Shown here in pieces: positions 62,996 to 64,000 of a stretch of DNA of 64,000 nucleotides (within the stretch, counting starts at the first letter, position 1; every line of letters begins with the position of its first letter). Source of the DNA: Cydia pomonella (Eukaryota; Arthropoda; Insecta; Lepidoptera; Tortricidae); contig NC_084718.1 in NCBI RefSeq assembly GCF_033807575.1, forward strand, positions 17,253,991 to 17,317,990, in the 5' to 3' direction. The position numbers and the translations under genes were made by a program. The notes under the pieces were generated by a model. That model was not told the DNA's origin, made no database searches, and was given only the letters and a program-made list of their open reading frames with translations.

Positions 62996-64000
62996 CCACC
63001 AGGGCGGACCACTCACACGAGGCCAGTCACCAGGACAATACACTTGCACATTCAAACATTATAGCCCTTTCACACGGGGCCAGTAGTCAAGACAGTCCAC
63101 TAAGCCTTCATAATTTTGCATCCCAAATGTCACAAATATATTAAGATGGTTATACTGAACAACGTTTCCCATGGGATCGGTATTTATGAAAAAAGTATAC
63201 CTAGTAAAAAAGTAGCCCACGTTTCGTCTACTTCGGGCCTCCGAGGTTTCCATTCGTTTTTTTTTTCGCGATTTTGTGATGAGTCCCATGGGGATCTTAA
63301 CATGTTTTTGATATTCCCGACCCCAAAGTCACTTAATAGTCCTTTTACACGGGGCGAGTAAATGGACTGGCTTGATTAGTAGGATTTTACATTTATATGC
63401 CTTGGTAACTGTACCTCTTCACTATTAAATGACTATTAGTAAACCTTATTATAACGAGATAAGCTCTATTAATGGTCAAAAGTTTATTCCTCGAAGGACG
63501 ACAATTTATTATATCTCTCATCAAGATCAGACGCACCGTCATATCGTTAACTCTTAAAGTTTTAAACTAAAAATATAGTAGAAACAGTAAACACCGTTTG
63601 CAATAGATTGCTAGTCAAAATGTAGTCTATTTGTGTAGATTCTTAGCTCTAGCATCATTAATTCTCATCATTTTTGGTGTCATGAAACCACATATAAGTC
63701 GATATTTGATAATCCGTTACAAAATACCCTCCATATGTATTCATAAGGAAAATAGCCCTCATTCCACTTCGGTGAGTATGACTAAAATTATCCCTTCAAA
63801 TGTCACAGACATTATATATCTACTGAACTGACGCTGGACGTTAAGTTTAAACAACTGCTTACAAACGTTATGACGAGACTTAACCCCAAACTGCCTGGGG
63901 TCAGAGACGGTGTCTTATAGACATTCCCTACACCAGACCGTGTCACAGTGGCAGGCCAGACAAATAAATAGGACCGAAGTACACCTCTAAAGGACGTATT
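62996..64000 (+). other. BicC: Probable BicC 3'UTR and flank
   Basis: No convincing reading frame. A short phrase, TCACACGAGGCCAGT / TCACACGGGGCCAGT / ACACGGGGCGAGT, recurs at about 63010, 63070 and 63345. AATAAA at 63963-63968 is a possible polyadenylation signal, and ATTAAA near 63425 is another. The true transcript end cannot be set from sequence alone. Confidence 0.4.

Overview
This looks like a nuclear genome segment from a moth or butterfly (Lepidoptera). The evidence is AT-rich introns carrying several tRNA-headed SINE families of lepidopteran type, many small palindromic MITEs, LINE 3' ends, and two intron-rich animal genes with canonical GT/AG splice sites. Nothing bacterial or viral was seen. 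All calls come from reading the sequence and from family knowledge; no database search was run.

Layout. (1) About 4.5-37.9 kb, minus strand: the 5' part of an SLC17-type (sialin / sodium-dependent phosphate cotransporter-like) major facilitator gene. A non-coding first exon ends at 37705, the start codon is at 32259-32257, and coding exons lie at 32259-32220, 15373-15201, 11016-10886 and 4718-4516. The reading frame is continuous across all joins, and the gene continues past the left edge. Its large introns are filled with repeats, including a 5'-truncated non-LTR retrotransposon with a restriction-like endonuclease domain (about 21602-23824, opposite strand) and several shorter 3' fragments of a related element. 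(2) About 37.9-41.1 kb: a shared, repeat-rich intergenic region between two divergently transcribed genes. (3) 41137-62995, plus strand: a complete Bicaudal C (BicC) gene. I resolve 22 coding exons whose phases are consistent from ATG to TAG. They encode tandem KH domains, a Ser/Pro-rich linker and a C-terminal SAM domain, about 869 residues if exon 17 is counted once. (4) 62996-64000: probable BicC 3'UTR and flank.

The most striking signal is that coding exons have repeatedly been duplicated locally, together with their splice sites. In BicC, exon 17 has become an almost perfect 108-bp tandem array (56862-57796). Each unit is the 96-bp exon plus 12 bp that is at once a 5' splice site, a 3' splice site and four in-frame codons, so every acceptor/donor choice preserves frame. 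Partial copies of exons 8, 19 and 20 lie just downstream of their sources. In the SLC17 gene, the end of the second coding exon and its donor are repeated about every 140 bp into the intron. The window also shows clear nested insertions that give relative ages: SINE into MITE, LINE into MITE, MITE into LINE and MITE into SINE.

The two genes have no evident functional link. The transporter is an integral membrane protein. BicC is a cytoplasmic RNA-binding post-transcriptional regulator. They are neighbours only by divergent position.
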